Shown here in pieces: positions 17,754 through 26,428 of a DNA stretch of 64,000 bases. This stretch comes from Crossiella equi (GTDB taxonomy: Bacteria > Actinomycetota > Actinomycetes > Mycobacteriales > Pseudonocardiaceae), in the NCBI RefSeq assembly GCF_017876755.1, contig NZ_JAGIOO010000001.1, forward strand, positions 5,751,786 to 5,815,785, written 5' to 3'. The translations under genes and the position numbers were made by a program. Under the pieces are notes generated by a model. It made no database searches. It was not told where the DNA came from and saw only the letters and a list, made by a program, of their open reading frames with translations. Positions within the stretch are counted from its first letter, which is position 1. Every line of letters begins with the position of its first letter.

Positions 17754-19330
17754 CCGCCGGGCGGGTCGGGCTCGGGCTGCTCGCCGCTGTCCCGGTCGCC
17801 TTCCTCGGCCTGTTCTTCGCCTGGCCCGTGGCCGCCATCCTCGGGCTCGGGCTCGGCGGGACCGGGGTGGGCAAGACCCTCGCCGATCCGGCGACCTGGG
17901 AGCTGGTCGCCTTCACCCTCGGGCAGGCCGCCGCGGCCACCGGTGTCGCGCTGCTCGCCGGGATGCCCGTGGCCTACGTGCTCGCCCGGTGCCAGGTCCC
18001 CGGGCGGGCCTTCCTGCGGCTGGCCATCACCGTGCCCTTCGTGCTGCCCACCGTGGTGGTCGGGCTGGCCTTCCGGGCCGTGCTCGGCGATGCCGGGGTG
18101 GTCGGGATCGTGCTGGCCAACGCGTTCTTCAACGTCGCCGTGGTCGCGCGGACCGTCGGCGGGCTGTGGGCGCACCTGGACCGCCGGGCCGAGGACGCCG
18201 CCCGGGCGCTCGGGGCCTCGCGGTGGCGCACGTTCGTCTCCGTCACGCTGCCCGCGCTCGGTCCCGCCATCGGGTCGGCCGCCGCCGTGGTGTTCCTGTT
18301 CTGCTCCACCGCCTTCGGCGTCGTGCTCATCCTCGGTGGGTCCCGGCTGCGCACGCTGGAGACCGAGATCTACCTGCGCACCGTCAACCTGCTCGACCTG
18401 TCCGGGGCCGCCGCGCTGTCCCTGCTCCAGCTCGGCGCCGTGCTGGCCGCGCTCCTGGTCGGGACCGTGCTGCGGCGCCGCCGGGAGGCCGCCCTCAAGC
18501 TCCGCGCCGCGCAGGAGAGCCTGCGGCGGCCGGTGGGCGGGGAGTGGGCCGTGGTGGCCGCCGCGGGAGTGGTCATCGCCCTGCTGCTGGTGCCCATCCT
18601 CGGACTGCTCACCCGATCACTGTCCACTTCGGACGGCTGGAGTCTCGCGGGCTACCGCGCGCTGGCCACCGGCGGGACCCAGGGCACGCTGGCCGTGTCC
18701 GGGTTCGACGCCGCGCTCAACTCGGTGCGCGCCGCCTGGGACGCCACGCTGCTCGCCCTCGTGCTCGGGCTGCTCGCCTCCGTCGTGCTCTCCCGCGTGC
18801 GCACCCGCCGCGCGGGGGAGGCCCTGGACCTTGCCCTCATGCTGCCGCTCGGCGTCTCCGCGGTGACCGTCGGCTTCGGCTACCTGGTCACCATGGACGC
18901 CCTGCCCGGGGACTTCCGCACCTCGCCGCTGCTCGTCCCGCTCGCCCAGGCGCTCGTGGTCACCCCGCTCGTGGTGCGCATGGTGCTGCCCGTGCTGCGC
19001 GCGGTGGACGACCGGCTGCGGCAGGCCGCGGGCACCCTCGGCGCCGGGCCGTTCCGGGTGTGGCGCGAGGTCGACCTGCCCCTGGCCGGACGGGCCGTGC
19101 TGGCCGCCGCCGGGTTCGGTTTTGTGGTAGCGCTCGGCGAGTTCGGCGCGACCAGCTTCCTCGCCCGGCCCGAGGCGCCCACCCTGCCGGTGGCCATCGC
19201 GCGCCTCATCGCGCGGCCCGGCGAGATCAACGAGGCCATGGCCTACGCGGCCTGTGCCCTGCTCATGGTGGTGACCGGCCTCGCGGTGCTGGTGATCGAA
19301 CGGCTCAGGATCGGTACCGGGGAGTTCTGA
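17729..19330 (+). CDS. thiP: Thiamine ABC transporter permease
   Basis: About 533-aa inner-membrane permease with two fused BPD-type modules and roughly 12 transmembrane segments. EAA loops are visible twice: EDAARALGASRWRTFVSVTLP and RQAAGTLGAGPFRVWREVDLP. This duplicated form is typical of ThiP. The start is uncertain: the GTG at 17729 overlaps thiB by 25 nt, while conserved sequence begins near AGRVGLGLLAAV. It ends in TGATG shared with thiQ. Control should follow the upstream TPP riboswitch. Confidence 0.88.
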   Translation: MAPARAGLTAGRVGLGLLAAVPVAFLGLFFAWPVAAILGLGLGGTGVGKTLADPATWELVAFTLGQAAAATGVALLAGMPVAYVLARCQVPGRAFLRLAITVPFVLPTVVVGLAFRAVLGDAGVVGIVLANAFFNVAVVARTVGGLWAHLDRRAEDAARALGASRWRTFVSVTLPALGPAIGSAAAVVFLFCSTAFGVVLILGGSRLRTLETEIYLRTVNLLDLSGAAALSLLQLGAVLAALLVGTVLRRRREAALKLRAAQESLRRPVGGEWAVVAAAGVVIALLLVPILGLLTRSLSTSDGWSLAGYRALATGGTQGTLAVSGFDAALNSVRAAWDATLLALVLGLLASVVLSRVRTRRAGEALDLALMLPLGVSAVTVGFGYLVTMDALPGDFRTSPLLVPLAQALVVTPLVVRMVLPVLRAVDDRLRQAAGTLGAGPFRVWREVDLPLAGRAVLAAAGFGFVVALGEFGATSFLARPEAPTLPVAIARLIARPGEINEAMAYAACALLMVVTGLAVLVIERLRIGTGEF

Positions 19331-20361
19331 TGGGTCTCGACGTCACCGGGCTCTCGGTGGACTACGACAGCACGCGGGCGGTCGACGCGGTTGATCTGTC
19401 CATTGTGGAGGGTGAGGTGCTCGCCCTGCTCGGCCCGTCCGGGTGCGGCAAGTCCACGCTGCTGCGCGCGGTCGCCGGGCTGGAACCGCCCTCGGCGGGC
19501 ACGGTCTCCTGGGGCGGGCGCGACCTCGCGGGCACCCCGGTGCACCGTCGCGGGTTCGGGCTGGTCTTCCAGGACGGCCAGCTGTTCCCGCACCGCGACG
19601 TCGCGGGCAACATCGCCTTCGGCCTGCGCATGCACAAGGTGCCCAAGGCCGAGGCGGCCATCCGCATCGACGAGCTGCTGGAGCTGGTCGGGCTCAGCGG
19701 GTACGGGAAGCGCCGGGTGACCGAGCTGTCCGGCGGTGAGCAGCAGCGCGTGGCACTGGCCCGCGCGCTCGCCCCCCGGCCCCGCCTGCTGCTCCTGGAC
19801 GAGCCGCTGTCCGCGCTGGACCGGGCGCTGCGCGAGCAGCTGGCCATGGACCTGGCCACGTTGCTGCGCAAGGCGGGCGCCACCGCGCTGGTGGTCACGC
19901 ACGACCACGACGAGGCCTTCACCCTGGCCGACCGGGTCGCGGTGATGTCGGCGGGCCGGATCCGCCAGCTGGGCACGCCGGAGGAGGTGTGGCGCCGCCC
20001 CGCGACCGAGGAGGTGGCCCGCTTCCTGGGCTGCACCACGGTCATCCCCGCCCGCGTCCAGGACGGGCTCGCCGACTCCGTGCTCGGCCAGGCCCCCGCG
20101 CCGGACGTCCCCGAGGGCCCCGCCCGGCTCGCCCTGCGCGCCGCCGCGCTGCGCGTGGACGGCACCGGGCCGCTCACCGGGCTGGTCGTGCGGCGCGTGC
20201 ACCGCACCGACCACGTGCGGCTGGTGACGAAGCTCGACCTCGCCGACCAGGAGCTGGTCAGCGAGGTCGAGGCGGTGGGGCCGGTGCTCGGCGCGCCCGC
20301 GCCAGGGGAGCCGGTGCGGCTGCGCCTGGATCCCGAGGGGCTCGCCGTGCTGCCCGGCTGA
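19330..20361 (+). CDS. thiQ: Thiamine ABC transporter ATPase
   Basis: 343-aa ABC ATPase. Walker A GPSGCGKST is near residues 37-45, Q-loop VFQDGQLFPHRDV, signature LSGGEQQRVALARAL, Walker B LLLLDEPLSAL and switch His in VVTHDHDEA. A C-terminal TOBE-like region (about residues 240-343) makes it longer than minimal ThiQ and similar to MOI/CUT1 ATPases. The ATG overlaps the thiP stop by one base. It abuts, stop against stop, the convergent ABC-2 permease gene. Confidence 0.92.
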   Translation: MGLDVTGLSVDYDSTRAVDAVDLSIVEGEVLALLGPSGCGKSTLLRAVAGLEPPSAGTVSWGGRDLAGTPVHRRGFGLVFQDGQLFPHRDVAGNIAFGLRMHKVPKAEAAIRIDELLELVGLSGYGKRRVTELSGGEQQRVALARALAPRPRLLLLDEPLSALDRALREQLAMDLATLLRKAGATALVVTHDHDEAFTLADRVAVMSAGRIRQLGTPEEVWRRPATEEVARFLGCTTVIPARVQDGLADSVLGQAPAPDVPEGPARLALRAAALRVDGTGPLTGLVVRRVHRTDHVRLVTKLDLADQELVSEVEAVGPVLGAPAPGEPVRLRLDPEGLAVLPG

Positions 20362-21225
20362 TCACCCGTCCTTGGTGGACATCCGCAGGAACGTCAGCGA
20401 CAGCCCGATCAGCAGGTAACACGCGGCCTTCAGGCTGCTGTCCACCAGGCCGTCCCACGGCATCGGGTCGCGGATGACGTCGGCCAGCGCGGTCCAGCCG
20501 GTGGGCAGCAGGTACGGCTGGAGCCAGTCCATGCCCGGGATCGCGCCCAGCACCTGCACCACGATCAGCCCGCCCAGCGTCGCCGCCAGCACCACCAGCG
20601 GGTGCTCGGTCAGCGAGGACACGGCCAGCGCGATCGAGGCCAGCGCCATCATCTGGAACGCCGCCCAGCCCGCGGCCAGGCCGATCTTGCCGAGCGCGTC
20701 CAGGAACGGCAGCGTGGTGCCGCTGAGCGTGACCACCTCGGTGCCGCCGACCAGCAGCACGCCGGTGATGATGCCCAGCAGCGTGATCAGGGCGATCGAG
20801 ATGACGATCACCGTGGCCACGCCCGCGGCCTTCACCGCCACCAGCCGCACCCGGCTCACCGGTGCGATCAGCAGCCCGCGCAGCGTGCCGTGCGAGGCCT
20901 CACCGGCCAGCGCGTCCGCCGCGGACATCGTGGACACCAGCGGCAGCAGCATCGTCATGGACACCATGAGCGCCATCAGAGGCAGCGCCAGGCCGTTGCC
21001 CACCGAGGCCATCAGCATCTCCGGGCCCCGCCCGGGCACGGACTCGCCGATCACCGAGATGCCGATGCCGATCGCCACCGGTACCAGCGCCATCAGCACC
21101 AGCGCGACGATCGTGCGCGGCCTGCGCAGGATCCAGCGCAGCTCGGAGGCGTACAGCCGAAGGGGAGAAGCCTGCTTGGGGCCGGTGCGCGCCACCACGG
21201 GCGCGGCCAGGGTCGCGGCGGTCAT
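20362..21225 (-). CDS. ABC-2 type transporter permease
   Basis: 287-aa membrane protein with about six hydrophobic helices (IVALVLMALVPVAIGIGISVI; LIALPLMALMVSMTMLL-like; VATVIVISIALITLLGIITG; LVVLAATLGGLIVVQVLG). A cytoplasmic N-terminus precedes WILRRPRT. It is the last gene of a three-gene minus-strand unit and its ATG overlaps the ATPase stop by 4 nt. It is an exporter half; the cargo is unknown. Confidence 0.85.
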   Translation of the reverse strand: MTAATLAAPVVARTGPKQASPLRLYASELRWILRRPRTIVALVLMALVPVAIGIGISVIGESVPGRGPEMLMASVGNGLALPLMALMVSMTMLLPLVSTMSAADALAGEASHGTLRGLLIAPVSRVRLVAVKAAGVATVIVISIALITLLGIITGVLLVGGTEVVTLSGTTLPFLDALGKIGLAAGWAAFQMMALASIALAVSSLTEHPLVVLAATLGGLIVVQVLGAIPGMDWLQPYLLPTGWTALADVIRDPMPWDGLVDSSLKAACYLLIGLSLTFLRMSTKDG

Positions 21226-22205
21226 GCGCCTTCCTCCTCGGTGAGGCGGGCGAACAGCTCCTCGAGACCGGTGCGTTCCCGGTGCACCTCGTGCACCGCG
21301 ACCCCCGCCCGAACCAGGGTCGCGACGACAACGGGTGCCTCGGTACCGGTCAGCTCGACCCGCACCGCCGACCCGGCCGCGCGGGCCGGGATCTTCGCCG
21401 AGCGCAGGGCCTCCACGGCCTGCTCGGCGTCCGGGGTGGTCACCGTCAGCGTCGGCGCCCCGGCTTCGAGGAGCTCCGCGAGCGGCCCCTGGCCGACCAC
21501 GGTGCCCTGGTGCAGCACGGCCACGTGCGTGCAGGTGGCCTCGACCTCGGCCAGCAGGTGCGAGGACACGACCACGGTGGTGCCCTCGGCGTGCAGCTGG
21601 GCCATCACCTTGCGGATCTCGCGGGTACCGGCCGGGTCCATGCCGTTGGTGGGCTCGTCCAGCACCACCAGCTTGCGCGGTACGAGCAGCGCGGCCGCCA
21701 GGCCCAGGCGCTGCTTCATGCCGAGGGAGTAGCCCCGGAACTTGCGGTCCGCCGCGTGCGCGAGCCCCACCCGCTCCAGCGCGTCGGCGACCGCGCCCTT
21801 GATGGCGCGGGTTTCCAGCAGCGGCTCCGCCGCGCCCAGGCGGCGCAGGTTCTCCCGGCCGCTCAGGAACGGGTGGAAGCCCGGTCCCTCGACCAGCGCG
21901 CCGACCGAGGCCAGCGCGGCGGTGGAGTCATCCGGCATGCGGTGGCCGAGCAGCTCGACCTCACCGGCGGTCGGCCGGACCAGGCCGAGCAGCATGCGGA
22001 TCGTGGTGGTCTTGCCCGAACCGTTCGGCCCGAGCATGCCGAGCACCGCACCCTGCGGCACGTCGAGGTCGACCCGGTCCACGGCGACGGTCTTGCCGTA
22101 GACCTTGCGCAGTCCCCTGGTGCGGGCGGCCAGGGTGGAGGGGGCGGGGGCGGCCGGAGCCACCCCCGCCGCACCGGTCTCCGTGCCCGCCAGTCCGGCG
22201 GTCAC
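21222..22205 (-). CDS. ABC transporter ATPase
   Basis: 327-aa CcmA-type ATPase. Walker A GPNGSGKTT, signature-region YSLGMKQRLGLAAALL and Walker B KLVVLDEPTNGMDP are intact; the C-terminal ~100 residues are accessory. The GTG at 22205 overlaps the upstream LolA-like stop by 4 nt (GTGA), so all three genes appear translationally coupled. It pairs with the permease encoded next. An earlier in-frame start inside the preceding gene is rejected. Confidence 0.88.
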   Translation of the reverse strand: MTAGLAGTETGAAGVAPAAPAPSTLAARTRGLRKVYGKTVAVDRVDLDVPQGAVLGMLGPNGSGKTTTIRMLLGLVRPTAGEVELLGHRMPDDSTAALASVGALVEGPGFHPFLSGRENLRRLGAAEPLLETRAIKGAVADALERVGLAHAADRKFRGYSLGMKQRLGLAAALLVPRKLVVLDEPTNGMDPAGTREIRKVMAQLHAEGTTVVVSSHLLAEVEATCTHVAVLHQGTVVGQGPLAELLEAGAPTLTVTTPDAEQAVEALRSAKIPARAAGSAVRVELTGTEAPVVVATLVRAGVAVHEVHRERTGLEELFARLTEEEGA

Positions 22206-23359
22206 TTCACCTGACCGATCGCCTCGGTCAGCACCTGCTGCGGCACCGCGCCGACCGCGAAGCGGCCGTCGGAGGTGACCAGCGCCGTGCCGACCTTGGT
22301 CTCGATGACCCAGCCCGAACCCCACGCGCCGTTCACGGCCTTGCCCAGCTGCTGGACCATGGCCAGCGGGTTGGCGGCCGCGCCGTCGCCACCGCGGCGA
22401 CCCTCGCGCCGCTCGGACTGCTGGCCGTCAGCGGGCTTGAGGGCCTGCTGCGGCAGCTTGCCGACGACGGTGGTGTCCCAGCCCTCGCCGACGACCTTGA
22501 ACGCCTTCTCCAGCTCGGCCTTGGCCTTGTCGAGCTCCTGCTGGGACGGCTTCTCGCGGCCCTCGTGCTGCTTGGCCTTGTCCTCGGCCTTCTGCTCCTC
22601 GACCGTGGCACCGGCGGGCGGCGTGAACTTGAACAGGTTCTCGTCCTGCGCGCCCACGTTGAGCTGGCTGAAGCCGATCTGCAGCGCCGGATCGGTGGAC
22701 CCGTTGGACAGCACGGTCACCCGCAGCGGGATGCGCTTCTCCGCGTCCACCGCGACCCGGACGCCGCGCAGCAGCGTGCGCTCGTTCGGCTTCGGGGTGA
22801 GCACCAGCTCGTAGGCCGCGCGTCCGGCCACCTCGGCGGTGCCGTCGACGGAGAGGTCGCTCTGCTGGCGGACCAGGTTCACCAGCTCGCGCGAGGCGCT
22901 CGCCGGGTCCGTGGGCTCAACCTTCTTCTTGTCGAACTCGGCCTTGTGCTCCTCGAGCTTCTTCGGGTCGATCGTGGTCTTGGTGACCTTGCGCTCGGCG
23001 GAGTCCCAGGACCACACCGTGGTGCCGTCCCGCACGATGGTCTTCTCGTCCTGGCCCTGCGGCAGCGAGAAGCGGCTGCGGCCCGCGCCGTCGGTCCAGA
23101 CCCGGAGCTTGCTCTCGCCCGCACCGGCCTGCGGCAGACCGGGGATCGCGGGCAGACCCAGGTTGTTGGTGACCGACACCGTGCCGCCCAGCGCGGGCGG
23201 GGTGGTGGTCAGCACCGACTGGACCAGGTCCTCGGCGGACACCGACGGCAGGCTGGGCGCCGCACCGGCACCGGCCGGCGAGGCGAGCAGCGCGAGACCG
23301 GCGACCCCGGCCACCGCGCCCGCCGTGGCCAACGCGACCGTGGCCTTCCTTCGATCCAT
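22202..23359 (-). CDS. LolA-like secreted protein (MucB/RseB-type fold)
   Basis: 385-aa exported protein. The signal peptide MDRRKATVALATAGAVAGVA and hydrophobic ALLASPAGAGA precede a LolA/RseB-like half-barrel: VSVTNNLGLP, LRVWTDGAGRSRFSLP, ERKVTKTTID, and later LPLRVTVLSNG-like and FSQLNVG strands. A Lys/Glu-rich insertion sits near residues 285-310. Such actinobacterial proteins are annotated as outer-membrane lipoprotein carrier homologues, but no Lol pathway is expected. GGAGGA precedes the ATG. Coupled to an ABC exporter and divergent from a two-component system, it may be a sensed or exported-substrate partner. Confidence 0.8.
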   Translation of the reverse strand: MDRRKATVALATAGAVAGVAGLALLASPAGAGAAPSLPSVSAEDLVQSVLTTTPPALGGTVSVTNNLGLPAIPGLPQAGAGESKLRVWTDGAGRSRFSLPQGQDEKTIVRDGTTVWSWDSAERKVTKTTIDPKKLEEHKAEFDKKKVEPTDPASASRELVNLVRQQSDLSVDGTAEVAGRAAYELVLTPKPNERTLLRGVRVAVDAEKRIPLRVTVLSNGSTDPALQIGFSQLNVGAQDENLFKFTPPAGATVEEQKAEDKAKQHEGREKPSQQELDKAKAELEKAFKVVGEGWDTTVVGKLPQQALKPADGQQSERREGRRGGDGAAANPLAMVQQLGKAVNGAWGSGWVIETKVGTALVTSDGRFAVGAVPQQVLTEAIGQVK

Positions 23360-23415
23360 GTCTCCTCCATTGCTGTTCGGGTCGTCCCGTCGCAGCCGAG
23401 ACTGGCCCCGTCCTG

Positions 23416-23463
23416 CTGAGACACCACTGAGAATGCCCGCTTTTCGCTGAGAACCCACTGAGA
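23416..23463. repeat. Four CTGAGA direct repeats, candidate response-regulator sites
   Basis: CTGAGA occurs at 23416, 23427, 23447 and 23458, as two pairs with 11-bp periodicity. The two 17-bp blocks differ at only two positions and start 31 bp apart, about three helical turns. They lie between the LolA-ABC unit and the divergent OmpR-family regulator gene, as expected for its binding sites. Confidence 0.65.
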
Positions 23464-23504
23464 GCCTCCCGCACCACCTGCGCGAACAGCGGCATGCTGA
23501 CCGG

Positions 23505-24194
23505 GTGAACGCACGGGTGCTGGTGGTGGACGACGAGCCGGGGGTCCGGCGGGCCCTGGAACGCGGCCTGCGCGCGGAGGGCATGGAGGTGGTCACCGCG
23601 CCGGACGGGGCCAGCGGGCTGCGCGCGGCGCTGACCGGCTCCTTCGACGTGGTGCTGCTGGACATCATGCTGCCCGGCCTGTCCGGCTACCGCGTGCTGG
23701 AACGCCTGCGCGCCGAGGGCGTGACCACGCCGGTGCTGCTGGTCTCGGCCAAGGACGGCGAGATCGACCAGGCCGACGGGCTGGACCTGGGCGCGGACGG
23801 CTACCTGGTCAAACCCTTCTCCTTCGTGGTGCTGGTCGCCCAGGTCAAGGCGTTGCTGCGGCGCAGCGGCACCGAGACCGCGGGCCGGGAGGTGCTGCGC
23901 CTGGGCGGCCTGACCGTGGACCGGGGCACCCGCGAGGTCAGCTGGCGGGACGAGCCCGTCGCGCTCAGCCCCCGCGAGTTCGCGGTGCTGGCCACCCTGG
24001 CGGGCCGACCGGGTGTGGTGGTGAGCAAGGACGAGCTGCTGCGCGCGGCCTGGGGCGATGAGCAGGCCGCCACCCGCAACGCGGTCGAGGTCTACGTCGG
24101 CTACCTGCGGCGCAAGCTGGAGGCGGTGGGCGCCGGGCACGTGGTGCGCACGGTGCGCGGGCACGGCTACCTGGCCGCGGCCGAGGAGCCGTGA
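23505..24194 (+). CDS. OmpR-family response regulator
   Basis: 229-aa regulator. The receiver domain has the acidic pair D9-D10, phospho-acceptor D53 in VVLLDIMLPG, and Lys in YLVKPFS; a winged-helix DNA-binding domain (about 130-229) includes VALSPREFAVLATLA, RNAVEVYVGYLRRKL and VRTVRGHGYLA. The GTG start lacks an obvious strong ribosome site. It overlaps the kinase gene by 1-4 nt. Candidate CTGAGA sites just upstream suggest autoregulation and control of the divergent LolA-ABC unit. Confidence 0.9.
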   Translation: MNARVLVVDDEPGVRRALERGLRAEGMEVVTAPDGASGLRAALTGSFDVVLLDIMLPGLSGYRVLERLRAEGVTTPVLLVSAKDGEIDQADGLDLGADGYLVKPFSFVVLVAQVKALLRRSGTETAGREVLRLGGLTVDRGTREVSWRDEPVALSPREFAVLATLAGRPGVVVSKDELLRAAWGDEQAATRNAVEVYVGYLRRKLEAVGAGHVVRTVRGHGYLAAAEEP

Positions 24195-25546
24195 TGCTGT
24201 CCCGGCTGCGCGGCTGGTGGAGCAGGCGGACCCTGCGGGCGCGCATCACCATGGTGGTGGCCGCGGTGGCGCTGCTCGTCTTCGGCTGGGTGGCCAACGT
24301 GACCACCGCGATCTTCATCTCCGCGCTCACCGACCAGGTCGACGGCCAGCTGCGCACCAGCCTGGAGTCCGCCGCGGCCAACGTCGCGGCGGGCCGCGAA
24401 CCCGGCCAGACCGCCCGCGACCAGCGGGTCCTGGTGCTGGACACCGCCGGCCGCCCGGTCGAGGGCGGCATCCCGCTCCGGCTGGCCGACCACCAGGTGC
24501 GCGAGCTGCGCGCGGGCCAGGGCGTGTCGGTGTTCACCCAGTACGGCCAGGACCGCGAGTCGCACGGCCCCGCCTGGCGCCTGGTCGGCAAGGTCGTCAC
24601 CACCCCGGACGGCACGCAGCGGCTGCTCGTCCTGGGCACCGACTTCACCAGCTACCAGGGTGTGTTCGAGCGCGCGGGCTACTGGTTCCTGCCCGGCGCG
24701 CTGCTGTCCATGGTCGCCGTCGCGGGCACCGCGTTCGTCGCCGTCCGGCTGGCCCTGCGCCCGGTGCAGCGCATGCGCGTGGCCGCCGGGGCCCTGCCGC
24801 CCGGCCAGCGCCTGCCGGTACCGCAGGCCAAGGACGAGCTGCGCGCCCTGGCCGAGGAGCTGAACGCGCTGCTGGCCCGCCGGGACGAGGCCGCCGAGCG
24901 GATGCGCCGGTTCAGCGGGGACGCCGCCCACGAGCTGCGCTCCCCGGTGGCCTCGCTGCGCGTACAGGCCGAGGTCGCGGTGGCGCACCCGGACCCGGAG
25001 CTGGCCCAGGAGACCCTGGCCGATATCGCGGTCGAGGCGGAGAGGCTGTCCCAGCTGGTCGACGACCTGCTGATGCTGGCCCGCGCGGACGCGGTCGACC
25101 TGCCCGACGCCGAACCGGTCGACCTGGTGGCGGTGGCCCGCCGCTCCGCCGACCGGCTGGCCGAACGGGGCGTGCCGGTCCGCGTGGAGGCGCCGACCGC
25201 GGTCGAGGTGCTGGCCGCCGAGCGCGAGGTCGAGCTGGTGCTGGACAACGTGCTGCGCAACGCCGCCCGCTACGCCCGCGCCCTGGTGCGCGTGGTGGTG
25301 CTGCCCGCGGGCCGGATGGGCCGGGTGCTGGTCGAGGACGACGGCCCGGGTGTGCCCGAGGAGCACCGCGAGCAGGTCTTCGAGCGCTTCCACCGCGTGG
25401 ACGAGGCCCGGGACCGGGCCAGCGGGGGTGCCGGGCTCGGGTTGGCGCTGGTCGCGGACCTGGTGCGCCGCCGCGACGGCACGGTCCGGGCGGCCACCTC
25501 CCCGGAGGGCGGGGCGCGCTTCGAGATCCGCTGGCCCACGCCCTGA
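24191..25546 (+). CDS. Sensor histidine kinase (HisKA type)
   Basis: 451-aa membrane kinase. Transmembrane helix 1 (about 18-42, MVVAAVALLVFGWVANVTTA) and helix 2 (about 160-185) flank an extracytoplasmic sensor of ~115 residues. HAMP linker LRPVQRMRVAAGALPPG follows, then the HisKA box SGDAAHELRSPVASL with H247, N-box LDNVLRNAARYAR, and G-boxes VEDDGPGVPEEHRE and GGAGLGLALVADL. Start is GTG 24191 or the adjacent ATG 24194, overlapping the regulator stop. Cognate partner is the preceding OmpR-type protein. Confidence 0.9.
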   Translation: MMLSRLRGWWSRRTLRARITMVVAAVALLVFGWVANVTTAIFISALTDQVDGQLRTSLESAAANVAAGREPGQTARDQRVLVLDTAGRPVEGGIPLRLADHQVRELRAGQGVSVFTQYGQDRESHGPAWRLVGKVVTTPDGTQRLLVLGTDFTSYQGVFERAGYWFLPGALLSMVAVAGTAFVAVRLALRPVQRMRVAAGALPPGQRLPVPQAKDELRALAEELNALLARRDEAAERMRRFSGDAAHELRSPVASLRVQAEVAVAHPDPELAQETLADIAVEAERLSQLVDDLLMLARADAVDLPDAEPVDLVAVARRSADRLAERGVPVRVEAPTAVEVLAAEREVELVLDNVLRNAARYARALVRVVVLPAGRMGRVLVEDDGPGVPEEHREQVFERFHRVDEARDRASGGAGLGLALVADLVRRRDGTVRAATSPEGGARFEIRWPTP

Positions 25547-25600
25547 GCCGAGACCGGGGCACTGACCCCGGTGTCAGCCCTGGGTGACACCATTTCCCGC

Positions 25601-26428
25601 ATGGGTGTACTGCGGTCCACGGTGCTGATCGACGCGCCGGTGCAGACGGTGGCGGCTGCGCTGCGCGAGGTGCGCACCTGGGGCAAGGCCGTGGCCGAGG
25701 CGGGCGGCAGGCTGCAGGTCACCGCGGGCAGCGAGCTGCTGGTCCTGGGCGATGAGCTGAAGTGCCTGCTCCCGCTGCTGCCCGCGCAGCGGCTGCGCGT
25801 GGACGCCGTCGACGAGCACGGCCTCAGCCTGGTCACCCCGGACGGGGGCGGGTTCAGCATCCGGGTCAACGACACCGGCGGCGGTGTGCTGGTCACCGAG
25901 AGCCTGAGCTGGCACAACCCGCTCGGCAAGCTCGGCGACATCCTCATGTTCCGGCGTGTGGTGCTGCGCCTGCTGGCCGCGCACCGCACCCAGGTCGAGC
26001 TGCGCTCCCTGGAGCTGGCCGCCGAGAAGATCGTGGTGGCCGCGGCCGTGGTGCGCGAGGGCCGGGTGCTCGTGCAGCAGCGCAGCTTCCCCCAGAGCCT
26101 GGCGGGCAAGTGGGAGCTGCCCGGTGGCCGGGTCGAGCCGGGGGAGACCGAGGCCGAGGCCCTCGTGCGCGAGTGCGAGGAGGAGATGGGGGTCATCGTC
26201 ACGCCCTTCGGCCGCCTCGGCCCCGACATCCCGCTGCCCGGCGTGGGCCTGCTGCGCACCCACACCGCCCGCCTGTCCGACCCGGACGCCGTGCCCCGGG
26301 CCAAGGAGCACTTCGCCGTGCGCTGGATCTCGGCGCACGAGCTGGCCGGGCTGGACTGGGTCCCCGCGGACCGTGTCCTGGTGCCCGGCCTGCTCGCGCT
26401 GACCGAGGAGGTCACCGCAGACCGGTGA
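25601..26428 (+). CDS. SRPBCC-Nudix hydrolase fusion
   Basis: Two-domain protein of 275 aa. The N-terminal half (about 1-135; STVLIDAPVQTVAAALREV ... ESLSWHNPLG) resembles an SRPBCC/polyketide-cyclase ligand-binding domain. The C-terminal half is a MutT-type Nudix hydrolase whose box is complete: GGRVEPGETEAEALVRECEE followed by EMGV. Substrates of the Nudix part are likely (d)NTPs or related dinucleotides but are not evident. The ATG at 25601 fits the start of the fold; a GTG 30 nt earlier is possible. It converges on trpS with a 17-nt overlap. Confidence 0.82.
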   Translation: MGVLRSTVLIDAPVQTVAAALREVRTWGKAVAEAGGRLQVTAGSELLVLGDELKCLLPLLPAQRLRVDAVDEHGLSLVTPDGGGFSIRVNDTGGGVLVTESLSWHNPLGKLGDILMFRRVVLRLLAAHRTQVELRSLELAAEKIVVAAAVVREGRVLVQQRSFPQSLAGKWELPGGRVEPGETEAEALVRECEEEMGVIVTPFGRLGPDIPLPGVGLLRTHTARLSDPDAVPRAKEHFAVRWISAHELAGLDWVPADRVLVPGLLALTEEVTADR

